From the NCBI RefSeq assembly GCF_000316685.1, contig NC_019680.1, positions 931,501 to 995,500 on the forward strand: 64,000 nucleotides of DNA. Reading direction: 5' to 3'. This DNA is from Synechococcus sp. PCC 6312. Lineage in GTDB: Bacteria; Cyanobacteriota; Cyanobacteriia; Thermosynechococcales; Thermosynechococcaceae. The notes below the pieces were generated by a model that made no database searches, was not told where the DNA came from, and was given only the letters and a program-made list of their open reading frames with translations. The translations under genes and the position numbers were made by a program. This document shows, one piece after another, positions 8,109 to 18,437 of this stretch; position 1 is the first letter of the stretch; every line of letters starts with the position of its first letter.

Positions 8109-9803
8109 ATGACTGTTACCACTGCCCCACAACCCAGTGTCAATGATGAATTACGCTTAGTTCCCGAAATGACTGGGGGGAGAGTACCCTTCACACCCAA
8201 AAACCATCGCCGGATTCTCTGTATCTTTCCCCGCTACAGTCGGTCGTTTGGTACCTTTCACTACGCCTATGGGTTGATGGGAACTGTGCGGGCCTTTATG
8301 CCACCCCAGGGAATTTTACTGGTTGCTGCCTATTTGCCAGAGTCCTGGGATGTCCGCCTGGTTGATGAGAATGTTCAAGCGGCAACTGATGCTGACTACG
8401 CCTGGGCTGATGTGGTGATTACCAGCGGGATGCACATTCAACGGCCACAAATTAATAATATTAACGCTATTGCCCACCGCCACGGAAAACTCACGTGCCT
8501 CGGTGGCCCCTCAGTTTCCGCTTGTCCTAGCTACTATCCGGATGTGGATATTTTGCATCTGGGCGAATTGGGGGATGCCACGGACAAAATGCTGACCTAC
8601 ATTGACGAATTTGGCTCACAGCGGCCGACTGAGCAGATGATTCTAGAAACCGCAGCCCGGCTGCCCCTGAACGAGTTTCCGACACCGGCCTATCATCTGG
8701 TGAATATGCGGAATTACTTTTTGGGTAGTGTTCAATTTTCCAGTGGTTGCCCGTTTCGCTGTGAATTTTGTGACATCCCCGAACTCTATGGCCGCAACCC
8801 GCGCCTAAAAACCCCCCAACAAATTACGGCTGAACTGGACAATATGCTGGCTTCCGGTAATCCAGGGGCTGTGTATTTTGTCGATGATAATTTCATTGGC
8901 AACCGCCGGGCGGTGACGGAATTACTCCCGCATTTGATCCAGTGGCAGAAAGATCGCGGCTATCCAATCCAATTTGCCTGTGAAGCGACCCTCAATATTG
9001 CCCAAAGTCCCAAGCTTTTGGAGATGATGCGAGAGGCCTATTTCTGTACGGTTTTCTGTGGGATTGAAACGCCGGAACCGGAAGCTCTGCGCGGGATTAA
9101 TAAAGACCAGAACCTGAGTATGCCCATCCTCCAGGCCATCCAAACCCTGAACAAATACGGCATGGAAGTGGTTTCAGGAATCATCATTGGCCTGGATACG
9201 GATACGCCCCAAACCGGAGAGCGGATTCTCGAGTTTATTCGCGCTTCCCAAATGCCGACCCTGACGATTAACCTGCTCCATGCCCTGCCCCGGACTCCTT
9301 TATGGCGGCGGTTAGAAGCAGAGGGACGGCTCAATGACGATGAATCGCGGGAATCTAATGTCGAGTTTCTCATGCCCTACGAAGACGTGGTGGAGATGTG
9401 GCGGCAGACGATTACCACAGCCTATGAGCCGGAATTTCTCTATGAGCGGTTTGCCTATCAAATGGAGCATACCTATCCGAATCGGATTGCGGTTCCGGCC
9501 AGCCCAGCCCGAGTCAATCGGGAAAATATTCTCAAGGGCTTACGGTTGATGAAAAATATCCTTTGGAATATTGGGATTACGGGCAGCTATCGAGATACTT
9601 TTTGGAAACTGGCCTGGCCTGCCTTGAAGCAGGGCGACATTGAAGGTTTGATTCATGTGGGCGTAGTCGGACATCACCTGATTCAATTTGCTCAAGATTG
9701 CGCCCGCGGCGATGAGGCGGCTTCGTTCTATGCCCAACGTCTCCGGGATGACCAGGCCAAGCAAGTCGAAAAAATGGCCCAGCCCGTTAGTTCCGTCTCT
9801 TAG
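8109..9803 (+). CDS. B12-binding radical SAM protein, HpnP-like (hopanoid C-2 methylase family)
   Basis: About 564 residues. The N-terminal half is a cobalamin-binding Rossmann domain (PPQGILLVAAYLPE.WDVRLVDEN, ADVVI.SGMHIQRPQIN, LGGPSVSACP, HLGELGD). The radical SAM core follows with the cluster motif CPFRCEFC near residue 220, then YFVDDNFIGNR, FCGIETPEPEAL and GIIIGLDTDTP, and a DUF4070-type C-terminus. The arrangement and wording match hopanoid C-2 methylase HpnP, which transfers a methyl group to diploptene A-ring carbon 2. Cyanobacteria also carry close paralogues of unknown role, and no other hopanoid gene is in view. The start is ATG 8109; a GTG at 8094 is in frame. Confidence 0.8.
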   Translation: MTVTTAPQPSVNDELRLVPEMTGGRVPFTPKNHRRILCIFPRYSRSFGTFHYAYGLMGTVRAFMPPQGILLVAAYLPESWDVRLVDENVQAATDADYAWADVVITSGMHIQRPQINNINAIAHRHGKLTCLGGPSVSACPSYYPDVDILHLGELGDATDKMLTYIDEFGSQRPTEQMILETAARLPLNEFPTPAYHLVNMRNYFLGSVQFSSGCPFRCEFCDIPELYGRNPRLKTPQQITAELDNMLASGNPGAVYFVDDNFIGNRRAVTELLPHLIQWQKDRGYPIQFACEATLNIAQSPKLLEMMREAYFCTVFCGIETPEPEALRGINKDQNLSMPILQAIQTLNKYGMEVVSGIIIGLDTDTPQTGERILEFIRASQMPTLTINLLHALPRTPLWRRLEAEGRLNDDESRESNVEFLMPYEDVVEMWRQTITTAYEPEFLYERFAYQMEHTYPNRIAVPASPARVNRENILKGLRLMKNILWNIGITGSYRDTFWKLAWPALKQGDIEGLIHVGVVGHHLIQFAQDCARGDEAASFYAQRLRDDQAKQVEKMAQPVSSVS

Positions 9804-9811
9804 TGCCATCC

Positions 9812-10753
9812 CTAGGGACGCTCATGGAGAAACCAACGGTCAAGATGTAAAAGAGCATGGGCTTGATGACGGGGGGCAATACCAGAAGCATCCAAGGTAT
9901 AAGGCGCAAGGGTGTACTGTTCCCAGGCCAGTTGCCAAGCTTCTGCTGGGGTTTGGGGAGGCTGACCGACTTGGAATTGCAACATTGTGCCATAGTGACA
10001 AACCAGGTTTGCTTGATACTGCTCCTGCCAGCGTTTTAAGAAGGTCATCGCCACGTCACTTCCCACTTGGCAGGCTCCAAACCAATGTAAATAGGCGAGG
10101 CATTCCCAACTATTCGGGGTGGGCAAGAGTACCAGAGCTTTCATCATTCCCGATTCAAACCAATCTAGATAGCTGGTGTTAATTTCAGGGGTTATTTCTT
10201 GCTCCAGAGAGTAGTTAATTTCCCAATTCCATAACCATTGTTCTAGGGCTTTGTGGGAGCGGATTGGCAGATTGGCCTGGAAGGCTTGCAGTTCGGTTGG
10301 GCTAGGAGCTTGTCCGAGAACCCTTGTGGTGGTAGCCAGGCCATAACTCAGTTCCGCCTCCCAGTCCTGATCTGTGAGGGCAGGTTCACTGGACAACAAG
10401 GGTTCTAGATCGACTTCAGGCACCCTGGCAATAATCTGATTAGGAGAAATGGCATTGTGCCCCCTGGCCTCAGCTTCTTCTTGATAGTAAAAACGAGAAA
10501 ATAAGTCAGCCATCCGCACATCCTGGGCCCAATTTTGCGAGTAGGCTCCCCACAATGTTGTAATGACCGGATATCGCTGCGTCTGTTCTCGATAGCCGTA
10601 CATTAACCGCCAGGCCGCAATATCTTGATCTGATTCAATAGCAATGGCTAGGGCCTTCTGGTCAGACTCAGGAATCTCTAGGTCTAGGACAAGTTGCCCT
10701 CCTAAGGTGGTGTTGGCGATCAGATCAGTAAGTTCGACGGGATCATTCAGCAT
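9812..10753 (-). CDS. DUF4253-like protein
   Basis: A 313-residue, acidic, Trp-rich soluble protein without signal peptide. The C-terminal third (DVAMTFLKRWQEQYQANLVCHYGTMLQF..G.PP.TPAEAWQLAWEQY) resembles DUF4253, a domain of unknown function found in many bacteria. No catalytic motif stands out. It is the last gene of a minus-strand run pgsA - Deg protease - this gene (36 bases after the protease) and faces the HpnP-like gene tail to tail with an 8-base gap. Confidence 0.6.
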   Translation of the reverse strand: MLNDPVELTDLIANTTLGGQLVLDLEIPESDQKALAIAIESDQDIAAWRLMYGYREQTQRYPVITTLWGAYSQNWAQDVRMADLFSRFYYQEEAEARGHNAISPNQIIARVPEVDLEPLLSSEPALTDQDWEAELSYGLATTTRVLGQAPSPTELQAFQANLPIRSHKALEQWLWNWEINYSLEQEITPEINTSYLDWFESGMMKALVLLPTPNSWECLAYLHWFGACQVGSDVAMTFLKRWQEQYQANLVCHYGTMLQFQVGQPPQTPAEAWQLAWEQYTLAPYTLDASGIAPRHQAHALLHLDRWFLHERP

Positions 10754-10789
10754 GGCAGGCCTGGGGCAATCGTGTTGGGCGATTACATC

Positions 10790-11941
10790 CTAATTCGGTT
10801 GTAATTCTTGGGGAGTTATGGTCAGGTTAATCCGCTTGCCTTGGCGTTCGACTTCTAATTTCACAGTCCCATTTTCGGGGGTGGATTCCACTTGTTCTTG
10901 AATCTGGCGGGCCGTCGGTCGATCTTGATTATTGATCTTGGCAATCCAATCACCGGGTTGAACGCCAGCTTGGGCAGCGGGTGAATTATCCACAACCGCA
11001 ATGACGAGGACTCCCTGCTCTTGTTTGATTTGCCAGGCCGGGTTTGCCTGATTTACCTCATCTCGAATGGCCGCAGAAAGGTTGACCATCCGAATCCCTA
11101 AAAATAGGTGGCGGGCCTGGCCGGTGGCGATAATTTGCTCGGCAATCCGTTTGGCTGTATTGATTGGAATGGCAAAGCCTAAGCCTTGGGCCCCTTGAAT
11201 GATCGCCGTATTCACCCCGACCACAGCCCCCTCTTGGTTGAGTAATGGTCCACCGGAGTTGCCTGGATTAATTGCAGCATCGGTTTGGATATAGCTAACC
11301 CGTTGATCGGCGGCCCCAATTTGATCACTAGAGCGGCCCATGGCACTGATGATTCCGGCTGTAACAGTATTGCTGAGGCCGAGGGGATTACCAATCGCAA
11401 TAGCCCACTGTCCTGGCATCAGTTGATCGGAGTTACCAACGGGCAGTGTCGGCAAGTTTTTAGCGGCAATTTGGACTACAGCAATATCGGTTAAGGGATC
11501 GGCCCCCAAGACTTGCCCAGGAAAGGTCTGACCATCGGGTAAGGTCACCAAAACTTTCTCACTCCCAGCCACTACATGGGCATTGGTGATGATTTTGCCA
11601 TCGCTGCTGAAGATGAACCCAGAGCCTTTACCAGTCGTTTGTTCGGGAGAGGGGGCCTGGGGGTTAAAGGGATTAGTGGCAGTAGTGCGGCTGGTGTCAA
11701 TACTGACGATGGCGGGACTGGTCTTGGCAACAATATCGGCAATAAAGTTGGCGGAGGTGGTGGCGGTTGTGAGTGCAGGCCTGGGGAAGGAAACCTGAGT
11801 CGATCCTGACCCCGCAGAATTATTTTGGGGCATTTGGCAACCCACAACCAGGCCCGCCAATACACCTGTCCCCAGCCGGAGGATCCAAGACAAACAATCC
11901 CCAGGTTGGGTGGAGTTAGAACTATCGGGCTGATTGGGCAT
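10790..11941 (-). CDS. Deg/HtrA-type serine protease with PDZ domain, lipoprotein
   Basis: 383 residues. The N-terminal hydrophobic stretch ends in the lipobox-like LVVGC (Cys about 35), so the protein is probably a lipid-anchored, periplasmic or lumenal protease. The trypsin-like domain has the complete triad: His in ITNAHVV (about 122), Asp in DPLTDIAVV (about 152) and Ser in NPGNSGGPL (about 229). A single PDZ domain follows (QGVLVIAVVDNSPAAQAGVQPGDWI). This is the cyanobacterial HhoA/HhoB/HtrA layout; which of the three it corresponds to cannot be told here. It lies 24 bases after pgsA on the same strand. Confidence 0.9.
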   Translation of the reverse strand: MPNQPDSSNSTQPGDCLSWILRLGTGVLAGLVVGCQMPQNNSAGSGSTQVSFPRPALTTATTSANFIADIVAKTSPAIVSIDTSRTTATNPFNPQAPSPEQTTGKGSGFIFSSDGKIITNAHVVAGSEKVLVTLPDGQTFPGQVLGADPLTDIAVVQIAAKNLPTLPVGNSDQLMPGQWAIAIGNPLGLSNTVTAGIISAMGRSSDQIGAADQRVSYIQTDAAINPGNSGGPLLNQEGAVVGVNTAIIQGAQGLGFAIPINTAKRIAEQIIATGQARHLFLGIRMVNLSAAIRDEVNQANPAWQIKQEQGVLVIAVVDNSPAAQAGVQPGDWIAKINNQDRPTARQIQEQVESTPENGTVKLEVERQGKRINLTITPQELQPN

Positions 11942-11965
11942 GGTGGGGGTGCTCGGTGGGGCAGC

Positions 11966-12502
11966 TTAATTCGGGGAGAGGGGCGATTTCGGTTGGGGCC
12001 ATAGGTAAATTAGACCAGAAATCCAGGTGAGAGTAATGGCCAAGCCATAGGCTCCCCAGGCCCCCCATCGCCAGAGGAGCGAGGAGTCTCCCCAAGGGGC
12101 TAAAAGGACTGTGACGGCAATAATTTGGCTAACGGTCTTCAGCTTGCCCCAGAGATTAGCCCCGGAGATTTGGGCTTGATTTACCCGCCAACCGGCAATA
12201 CCCAGTTCCCGCAATAAAATCAAGAACACTGTCCAGGCCGGGATTGACTGTAATTGCACTAGGGCTAAGAGGGGTGCTAAGACGAGTAATTTATCCACCA
12301 ACGGATCGAGAATTTTGCCCAGGTCACTCACTTGGTTAAATCGCCGGGCCACATAGCCATCCAGCCAATCCGTAAGGGCTGCTCCTAAAAATAATCCCAG
12401 GCACAACCAGCGACTGAAGGGGCGACTATCCACCGCCAAAATCCCAATAATCACCGGGGCCGCCAGCAACCGACTGAGGGTGATCCAGTTGGCAAAAGTC
12501 AC
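11966..12502 (-). CDS. pgsA: CDP-diacylglycerol-glycerol-3-phosphate 3-phosphatidyltransferase
   Basis: 178-residue membrane enzyme making phosphatidylglycerol phosphate, the committed step to phosphatidylglycerol, which cyanobacterial photosystems need. The CDP-alcohol phosphotransferase motif DGxxARxxxxxxxxGxxxDxxxD is intact: D.LDGYVARR...DLGKILDPLVDK. About four or five hydrophobic helices are present. It is the first gene of a minus-strand run with the Deg protease and DUF4253 genes. It is divergent from menE, so the promoter region between them is under 80 bases. Confidence 0.93.
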   Translation of the reverse strand: MTFANWITLSRLLAAPVIIGILAVDSRPFSRWLCLGLFLGAALTDWLDGYVARRFNQVSDLGKILDPLVDKLLVLAPLLALVQLQSIPAWTVFLILLRELGIAGWRVNQAQISGANLWGKLKTVSQIIAVTVLLAPWGDSSLLWRWGAWGAYGLAITLTWISGLIYLWPQPKSPLSPN

Positions 12503-12580
12503 AACAACATTCCTATGATCACAGTAGAAAAGGGGCGCATTGGGCCTGGGGGGATAGTGGGCTGGACGGAGAAAGGTGGC

Positions 12581-13915
12581 ATGGACTGGTCACGGTTAAA
12601 CTCGGCCTGGATTTGGCAATGGAAAGATGGAGCTTGGTCGGATCTTAGCCCCGTTTTAGCTCGGATGGCGGCCAATCAGTTGGACAAGTTACAAGCAACC
12701 CCAGATTTACCAATTTTGTTGCAGGCCCAAGACCCTATATTCTATTTGGGAAGTGTTTTTGCGGCATTGATCTCCAAACGGCCAATTTTTATCGCCAACC
12801 CGGCCTGGCAAACCCAAGAGTGGAAGCAAGTTGAACAATTATTGTCCCCCGTAACCATTTGGACGGATCTAGTCAATTTAGACTTACCCAGTTTTGACCA
12901 GGCCCCGCGACCAAAACCCGGTTGGATAATGATTCCCACAGGTGGTTCGAGTGGCCAGATTCAGTTTGCGATTCACACTCAAGAGACAATGTTGGCGGCG
13001 ATCAAGAGTTTTCAAATGGGCTATGGCCTGAATGTGATTGATTCACTTAATTGTTTACCCCTCCACCATGTCAGTGGCTTAATGCCGATTCTGCGTAGTT
13101 TCTTCACGGGGGGGACAGTTAAGTTGCTCCCAGATTGGCGTACCATCACTCAACTCCCGCCGGACTCGATTCAAAATCACATCCTCTCCCTAGTCCCCCG
13201 ACAACTACAAGCACTATTGGATTCCGGACAAGCCATCCCAACTCTCCAGGCCTTGCAGGTGATCCTCTTAGGCGGTGGCCCCAGTTGGCAGACTCTTTTG
13301 GAGCAAGCCCGGAGCCAAAATCTCCCCCTCTCCCCCTGCTATGGCATGACCGAAACCTTGGGTTTAATTGCGCGTATCCCAGTGGTCGAATTTCAGGAAA
13401 CCCCAACTGCCGCCTATCAAGTTTTACCCGATGTTTCTCTAGATATTCTCACTCCTGATCCGGCCGGTATTGGGACGATAAAACTGCAAACTCCGGCCTT
13501 AATGGTGGGCTACTACCCAGAGCGATTAACGACCCCAGGCCTGATCACCGGCGATTTAGGCAGCCTCAATGGGAATCAGCAATTAACGCTACAGGGCAGG
13601 CAACAACGGCTGATCATTACAGGCGGTGAAAAAGTCCAACCCGAAGAAGTAGAAGTGGTCATCCAAAATACGGGACTGGTGGAGGATGTCTATGTCTTTG
13701 GTCAGGCAGATGCAACTTGGGGGGAAATAGTGACAGCGATGTATGTCCCCGCGGGGCCTGGAGTGACAGAAGCAGTTCTAAAAGCCGCCTTAGCCGGACA
13801 ACTGAGTCGTTATAAACATCCCCAACAATGGCAAGCGGTGACCAAACTCCCCCGGACTCCCCAGGGCAAACTGCGCTATGAACAAGCTCAAGGGCTGGCC
13901 AAAATGTCCTGCTGA
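12581..13915 (+). CDS. menE: 2-succinylbenzoate-CoA ligase MenE
   Basis: An ANL-superfamily adenylating enzyme of about 444 residues, activating o-succinylbenzoate for phylloquinone synthesis. Visible motifs are the phosphate loop [19 protein letters not shown], the A5 core CYGMTETLG, the hinge and Asp region [22 protein letters not shown], and the C-terminal catalytic Lys in [10 protein letters not shown]. It is short for an acyl-CoA synthetase, as MenE is. I prefer ATG 12581, with a GGAG 12 bases upstream; an ATG at 12515 would add 22 residues that do not look conserved. The stop overlaps the extended folD frame. Confidence 0.88.
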   Translation: MDWSRLNSAWIWQWKDGAWSDLSPVLARMAANQLDKLQATPDLPILLQAQDPIFYLGSVFAALISKRPIFIANPAWQTQEWKQVEQLLSPVTIWTDLVNLDLPSFDQAPRPKPGWIMIPTGGSSGQIQFAIHTQETMLAAIKSFQMGYGLNVIDSLNCLPLHHVSGLMPILRSFFTGGTVKLLPDWRTITQLPPDSIQNHILSLVPRQLQALLDSGQAIPTLQALQVILLGGGPSWQTLLEQARSQNLPLSPCYGMTETLGLIARIPVVEFQETPTAAYQVLPDVSLDILTPDPAGIGTIKLQTPALMVGYYPERLTTPGLITGDLGSLNGNQQLTLQGRQQRLIITGGEKVQPEEVEVVIQNTGLVEDVYVFGQADATWGEIVTAMYVPAGPGVTEAVLKAALAGQLSRYKHPQQWQAVTKLPRTPQGKLRYEQAQGLAKMSC

Positions 13916-14001
13916 TGCCCTCTGTCCCAGGCCAACACGGTTCACGCTATACAATTAAAAAGCTGTTTTGCCCAATCCCTGGCTCCCTGGCTGGCCAATC
14001 C

Positions 14002-14883
14002 ATGACTGACATCAACACTACCCTTTTAGATGGAAAACAACTGGCAACCGCCCTTGAATCCGAACTGATTGGAACGATTCAGGATCTGAGTGCTAAAGTG
14101 GGTCGTCCCCCCGGCCTGGCGGTGATCATGGTGGGGGATAATCCAGCCAGCGCCGCCTATGTCCGCAATAAAGAACGGGCCTGTGAACGGGTGGGGATTG
14201 TCTCCTTCAGTTCCCATTTGCCCGCCGGTGTCACCCAGTCCGAGTTAGAACTGTTAATCGACCAGCTCAATAACGACCCGCAAGTGGATGGGATTTTATT
14301 GCAACTGCCCGTCCCGCCCCACTTAGATGACCGCACCCTCCTCTATAAAATTGCTCCCGATAAAGATGTGGATGGCCTGCACCCGGAAAACTTGGGGCGA
14401 TTGGTGCGGGGAGAGCCGGGCCTGCAAAGTTGTACACCAGCTGGCGTAATGCGCTTACTCGATGCCAATGGGATTTACGTTGCGGGTCTCTCGGCAGTAG
14501 TCGTGGGTCGGAGTATTTTAGTCGGTAAGCCTCTGAGTTTAATGCTCCTAGCAGCCAATGCCACAGTCACGATGGCCCATTCGCATACCCATGACCTAAG
14601 CTCAGTGACGCGGGCGGCGGATCTGGTCATTGCGGCGGTGGGTAAGCCTAATTTAATTAACGCTGGGATGATTCGCCCCGGAGCCATTGTTGTGGATGTG
14701 GGCATCAATCGGATCGAAGGGGCCGCTGGAAAATCAATCTTAATCGGGGATGTGGATTTCCAGGCCCTCCAGGGAGTTGCCAGCTTTTTAACCCCAGTGC
14801 CAGGGGGGGTGGGGCCAATGACCGTGGCCATGTTGCTGCACAATACAGTATGGAGCTATCGAGCGCGTCACGGGCTACTTTAG
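14002..14883 (+). CDS. folD: Bifunctional methylenetetrahydrofolate dehydrogenase/cyclohydrolase FolD
   Basis: 293 residues; interconverts 5,10-methylene- and 10-formyl-tetrahydrofolate using NADP. The conserved blocks are [21 protein letters not shown] (catalytic Lys), [14 protein letters not shown], the [14 protein letters not shown] segment, CTPAGV, the NADP-binding [12 protein letters not shown], and [16 protein letters not shown] near the end. Start ATG 14002 gives the usual length; the in-frame ATG at 13915, overlapping the menE stop, would add 29 residues. It is probably co-transcribed with menE upstream and crtE downstream (74 bases). Confidence 0.95.
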   Translation: MTDINTTLLDGKQLATALESELIGTIQDLSAKVGRPPGLAVIMVGDNPASAAYVRNKERACERVGIVSFSSHLPAGVTQSELELLIDQLNNDPQVDGILLQLPVPPHLDDRTLLYKIAPDKDVDGLHPENLGRLVRGEPGLQSCTPAGVMRLLDANGIYVAGLSAVVVGRSILVGKPLSLMLLAANATVTMAHSHTHDLSSVTRAADLVIAAVGKPNLINAGMIRPGAIVVDVGINRIEGAAGKSILIGDVDFQALQGVASFLTPVPGGVGPMTVAMLLHNTVWSYRARHGLL

Positions 14884-14957
14884 GCAAGATTTATTAAGTC
14901 AGGCCGCCCCAAACCCAGGCGTTTGTGATAGTTGGCGCAGATAAGAGGATGTTAGTG

Positions 14958-15902
14958 ATGATCTCAGCCGAAAATTTACAGGTTCAAGCCGCACCGGCCT
15001 CCAGGGAAAGTGGGGTTGAGTTTAATCTGAAAACCTATCTGCAAGACCGCAAAGCCTTGGTCGAACAGGCCCTTGAGGCTTCCATTACTATCACCTATCC
15101 CGAAAAAATTTATGACTCCATGCGTTATTCCCTGTTAGCCGGGGGGAAGCGGTTACGGCCCATTCTCTGTTTGGCGACCTGTGAGTTGTTGGGGGGAACC
15201 CTTGAAATGGCCATGCCCACCGCCTGCGCCCTAGAGATGATCCACACCATGTCTCTGATCCACGATGATCTCCCGGCGATGGACAACGACGACTACCGGC
15301 GCGGCAAACTGACTAATCATAAGGTTTACGGGGAAGACATTGCGATTTTAGCCGGGGATGGCTTACTGGCCTATGCGTTTGAATTTGTGGTGGAAAACAC
15401 CGTTGGGGTCAAGGCAGAAAAACTTTTGAAGGTCATTTCCCGGTTAGGTCATGCGGTGGCGGCCACGGGCCTGGTCGGGGGGCAGGTGGTGGACTTGGAA
15501 TCGGAGGGGATCACAGAGATCACCATCGAAACCTTGAATTTCATCCACTCCCACAAAACCGGGGCATTACTCGAGGCCTCAGTCTTATCGGGGGGGCTAT
15601 TAGCTGGCGCAGAGGGGGATGCGGTGCAGCGCCTGACCAACTATGCCCGCAATATTGGCCTGGCGTTTCAAATTGTGGATGATGTTTTGGATATTACTTC
15701 AACCCAGGAAGAACTGGGCAAGAGCATTGGTAAAGATATCCAGGCCCAGAAAGTCACCTATCCCAGTCTTTGGGGGATTGAAGCCTCACGGGTCGAGGCC
15801 CAACGCCTTGTGGATTTAGCCAAGGCCGAACTCAGTCCCTTTGGTGCCGCTGCTATTCCTCTCCAGGCCATCGCCGACTTTATTACCGCCCGCACCCACT
15901 AG
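14958..15902 (+). CDS. crtE: Geranylgeranyl diphosphate synthase CrtE
   Basis: 314-residue trans-prenyltransferase making C20 GGPP for carotenoids, chlorophyll phytyl chains and quinones. The two aspartate-rich magnesium motifs are present: [10 protein letters not shown] in the first (helix D) and DDVLD in the second. Other conserved features are [21 protein letters not shown] and GKSIGKD. ATG 14958 is chosen because AAGAGG lies 9-10 bases upstream; GTG 14925 and ATG 14949 are alternatives. It follows folD and precedes a PAP2-like membrane protein, a neighbourhood common in cyanobacteria. Confidence 0.94.
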   Translation: MISAENLQVQAAPASRESGVEFNLKTYLQDRKALVEQALEASITITYPEKIYDSMRYSLLAGGKRLRPILCLATCELLGGTLEMAMPTACALEMIHTMSLIHDDLPAMDNDDYRRGKLTNHKVYGEDIAILAGDGLLAYAFEFVVENTVGVKAEKLLKVISRLGHAVAATGLVGGQVVDLESEGITEITIETLNFIHSHKTGALLEASVLSGGLLAGAEGDAVQRLTNYARNIGLAFQIVDDVLDITSTQEELGKSIGKDIQAQKVTYPSLWGIEASRVEAQRLVDLAKAELSPFGAAAIPLQAIADFITARTH

Positions 15903-15978
15903 CAAGCTAGACTTAGACCCAAAGACACACTAAGGTAGGATGGGCAGCAATAGCCTTCACCTCAGCGATGAACCAGCT

Positions 15979-16443
15979 ATGAATGTTTTAGTGCAAATTC
16001 TCCACAACGACTTACTCTGGTTGGCTTTGGCCGCAAGTGCAATTGCCCAAATTCTCAAATTATTGATTGATGTGATTCGTCATCAAAAACTGAATTTTCG
16101 CGTCCTTGTGGAAACGGGAGGGATGCCCAGTTCTCATTCAGCCTTGGTCACGGCCTTGGCGACTGGAGTGGGCCTGGAAAAAGGCTGGGAAAGTGTGGAG
16201 TTCGCCATTGCCATCATTTTTGCCTTCATTGTCATGTACGATGCCGCTGGGGTGCGCCAGGCCGCTGGGAAACAGGCCCGGATTTTGAACCAAATTGTCC
16301 AGGAATTTTTCGAGGATAATCACGAGTTAGCCCAATCCCGCCTGAAAGAACTCTTGGGCCATACCCCCATTCAAGTGATTGCTGGCTCAATGTTGGGAAT
16401 TGCCATTGCTGTGTTTGGGTTGCCCGTGTTCTCCTTTGGCTAA
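15979..16443 (+). CDS. Divergent PAP2 family membrane protein (DUF212)
   Basis: About 154 residues with four hydrophobic segments. The family motifs are SAIAQILKLLI, the TGGMPSSHSALVTALATGVGL block and YDAAGVRQAAGKQA..LN. The SSHS core resembles the phosphatase motif of PAP2 enzymes, but the other PAP2 catalytic residues are not obvious, hence divergent. It might dephosphorylate an isoprenoid or lipid phosphate; next-door crtE is suggestive only. An in-frame ATG at 15940 would add 13 residues. The gap to mnmE is 13 bases. Confidence 0.85.
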   Translation: MNVLVQILHNDLLWLALAASAIAQILKLLIDVIRHQKLNFRVLVETGGMPSSHSALVTALATGVGLEKGWESVEFAIAIIFAFIVMYDAAGVRQAAGKQARILNQIVQEFFEDNHELAQSRLKELLGHTPIQVIAGSMLGIAIAVFGLPVFSFG

Positions 16444-16456
16444 GGCCGGGTGAATC

Positions 16457-17830
16457 ATGATCCAACTGGGAACCACCATTGCCGCCATTGCCACCGCCAT
16501 TGTCCCGGAACAGGGCAGTATTGGCATCGTTAGACTATCGGGGCCAGAAGCGGTGGCCATTGCCCAACAGATTTTTCGGGGCGGACGAGACAGGGCCTGG
16601 TCAAGCCATCGGATTTTGTATGGTCATGTGGTTGATCCAGCCAGCGCAACCCTGGTTGATGAAGTCTTGCTTCTAGTCATGTTAGCCCCCCGTTCCTACA
16701 CCAAAGAGGATGTGATTGAGTTTCACTGTCATGGCGGATTAATTCCTGTTCAGCAGGTCTTACAACTCTGTCTAGCCCAAGGAGCCAAATTAGCCCAACC
16801 CGGAGAATTTACTTTGCGGGCTGTTTTGAATGGTCGTTTAGATGTTATCCAGGCCGAGAGTGTTGCGGATCTAGTCGGTGCGAAATCTCCCCAGACCGCG
16901 CAAATGGCCCTGGCCGGACTCCAAGGAAAACTGGCCCAACCGATCCGCGCAATACGATCTGCTTGCTTGGATATGTTGGCGGAAATTGAAGCTCGGCTTG
17001 ATTTTGCGGATGATTTGCCACCGCTTGGGGAAACAGCCCTTCAAACCCAATTAGCTCACCTCCTCCAGCAGCTAGGGGAGATTCTCAGCACGGCTAATCG
17101 GGGGGAACTCTTACGAACGGGGTTAAAAATTGCCATTGTTGGCCGCCCTAATGTGGGGAAATCTAGTTTGCTCAATGCCTGGAGTCGGACAGATCGGGCC
17201 ATTGTCACAAATTTACCGGGGACAACTCGGGATGTGGTGGAGTCTTCCCTGGTGGTGGGAGGAATTCCGATTCAAGTGTTGGATACGGCGGGGATGCGGG
17301 ATACTGAGGATCAGGTCGAAAAAATTGGGGTCGAACGTTCTCGCCAGGCTGCCAGTCACGCTGATTTGGTTCTATTGGTCATAGATGCCCAGACCGGGTG
17401 GACTCAAGCAGATCAAGTCATTTACGAACCTCTAAAATCTCGGCCATTGCTCTTAGTCGTCAACAAAATCGATCTGGCAACTCCTGACTTAACTGCTATT
17501 CTGGAACAATTTCCTTGCCACGTCAAAACCGCCGCCGCCCAAGGAACCGGAATTACAGAACTCGAACAAGCTATTCTGGAGCAGGTTCACCAAGGGCAAG
17601 TGACGGCCGCTAATTTGGATATTGCGATCAACCAACGCCAAGCGGCGACCCTGACCCAGGCCTGGCAATCCCTCAATCAGGTTCAACAGGCCATTGCCGA
17701 GCAACTCCCCCTCGATTTTTGGACAATCGATCTGCGGGCCGCCATTACCGCCTTGGGGCAAGTCACCGGGGAAGAGTTAACAGAATCAATGCTGGAGCGC
17801 ATCTTTAGTCAGTTCTGTATTGGCAAATGA
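16457..17830 (+). CDS. mnmE: tRNA uridine-5-carboxymethylaminomethyl modification GTPase MnmE
   Basis: 457 residues. With MnmG, MnmE adds the cmnm5 group at tRNA wobble U34. The N-terminal folate-binding domain starts [23 protein letters not shown]; a helical domain follows, interrupted by the G domain. G motifs are GRPNVGKSS (about residue 226), the switch [16 protein letters not shown] and NKID. The C-terminal tail FCIGK supplies the invariant Cys of the family. Length and order are complete. It starts with ATG 13 bases after the PAP2-like gene, suggesting one transcript. Confidence 0.96.
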   Translation: MIQLGTTIAAIATAIVPEQGSIGIVRLSGPEAVAIAQQIFRGGRDRAWSSHRILYGHVVDPASATLVDEVLLLVMLAPRSYTKEDVIEFHCHGGLIPVQQVLQLCLAQGAKLAQPGEFTLRAVLNGRLDVIQAESVADLVGAKSPQTAQMALAGLQGKLAQPIRAIRSACLDMLAEIEARLDFADDLPPLGETALQTQLAHLLQQLGEILSTANRGELLRTGLKIAIVGRPNVGKSSLLNAWSRTDRAIVTNLPGTTRDVVESSLVVGGIPIQVLDTAGMRDTEDQVEKIGVERSRQAASHADLVLLVIDAQTGWTQADQVIYEPLKSRPLLLVVNKIDLATPDLTAILEQFPCHVKTAAAQGTGITELEQAILEQVHQGQVTAANLDIAINQRQAATLTQAWQSLNQVQQAIAEQLPLDFWTIDLRAAITALGQVTGEELTESMLERIFSQFCIGK

Positions 17831-17907
17831 CCTCAGACCCAGGATATGCAATGCAGAAGACTATTTAGATATTTCTTGAAAAATTTTATTTCAGTTACTT
17901 AAGGCAA

Positions 17908-18348
17908 CTAACGAACCTTGGTAGTAAAGCCGCTGGCCTTAAATTGTTCCAATTGGAGTGGGGTGGGTTGTTCAGCCGGGACACTAATGCGTAGTTCAAA
18001 CTCACTCAGGCCTGGGGGAACAACTTCAATGGAACCAACTCGGGTGCGATTTTGCATAACCGGATTACCATTGGCATCATAAATTCGTCCAAATACATCC
18101 GCATCCACCACTGTCTTACCGGATTTATTTTCAACTTTGCCAACAATTAAAAAGCAATTAGCCTTCATCATTGTGCCACTGGTGACGGCCCCATCCGCCA
18201 ATTCTGGAGGACAGTCCTGGTAGCCAACATCTACCAAACGCATTTGTACTACAGCCCAGGCCGGGGGCGGCACGATCAAGCCAGGCAGAACAGCACAACA
18301 GATTATCAATAGAACCATCAAGAAAGGTTGTAGGCTAATGGCGCGCAT
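17908..18348 (-). CDS. Secreted protein of unknown function, FxLyD-like fold
   Basis: About 146 residues. An N-terminal hydrophobic stretch (FLMVLLIICCAVLPGLIVPP) ending in AWA looks like a signal peptide, so the protein is likely exported. The mature part has KVENKSGKTVVDADVFGRIYDANGNPV followed by a glycine-proline turn and FELRISVP, as in FxLyD-type beta-sandwich domains. Two Cys (near 55 and 71) could form a disulfide. No enzymatic motif is seen. ATG 18348 is preferred; upstream in-frame codons to 18456 lack conservation and would bury the signal peptide. Confidence 0.65.
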   Translation of the reverse strand: MRAISLQPFLMVLLIICCAVLPGLIVPPPAWAVVQMRLVDVGYQDCPPELADGAVTSGTMMKANCFLIVGKVENKSGKTVVDADVFGRIYDANGNPVMQNRTRVGSIEVVPPGLSEFELRISVPAEQPTPLQLEQFKASGFTTKVR

Positions 18349-18437
18349 AGTCTGATATATCCGATGTTGATTGAGGATGAAGCGACTAAAACTTAGCCTA
18401 GCCCAAATTTCTAGACATTCGACATTTAACTGTACAA

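Noticed and set aside
7918-8112. 64-codon frame before the radical SAM gene
   Set aside because: No ribosome-binding site, no recognisable sequence, and it overlaps the radical SAM start.
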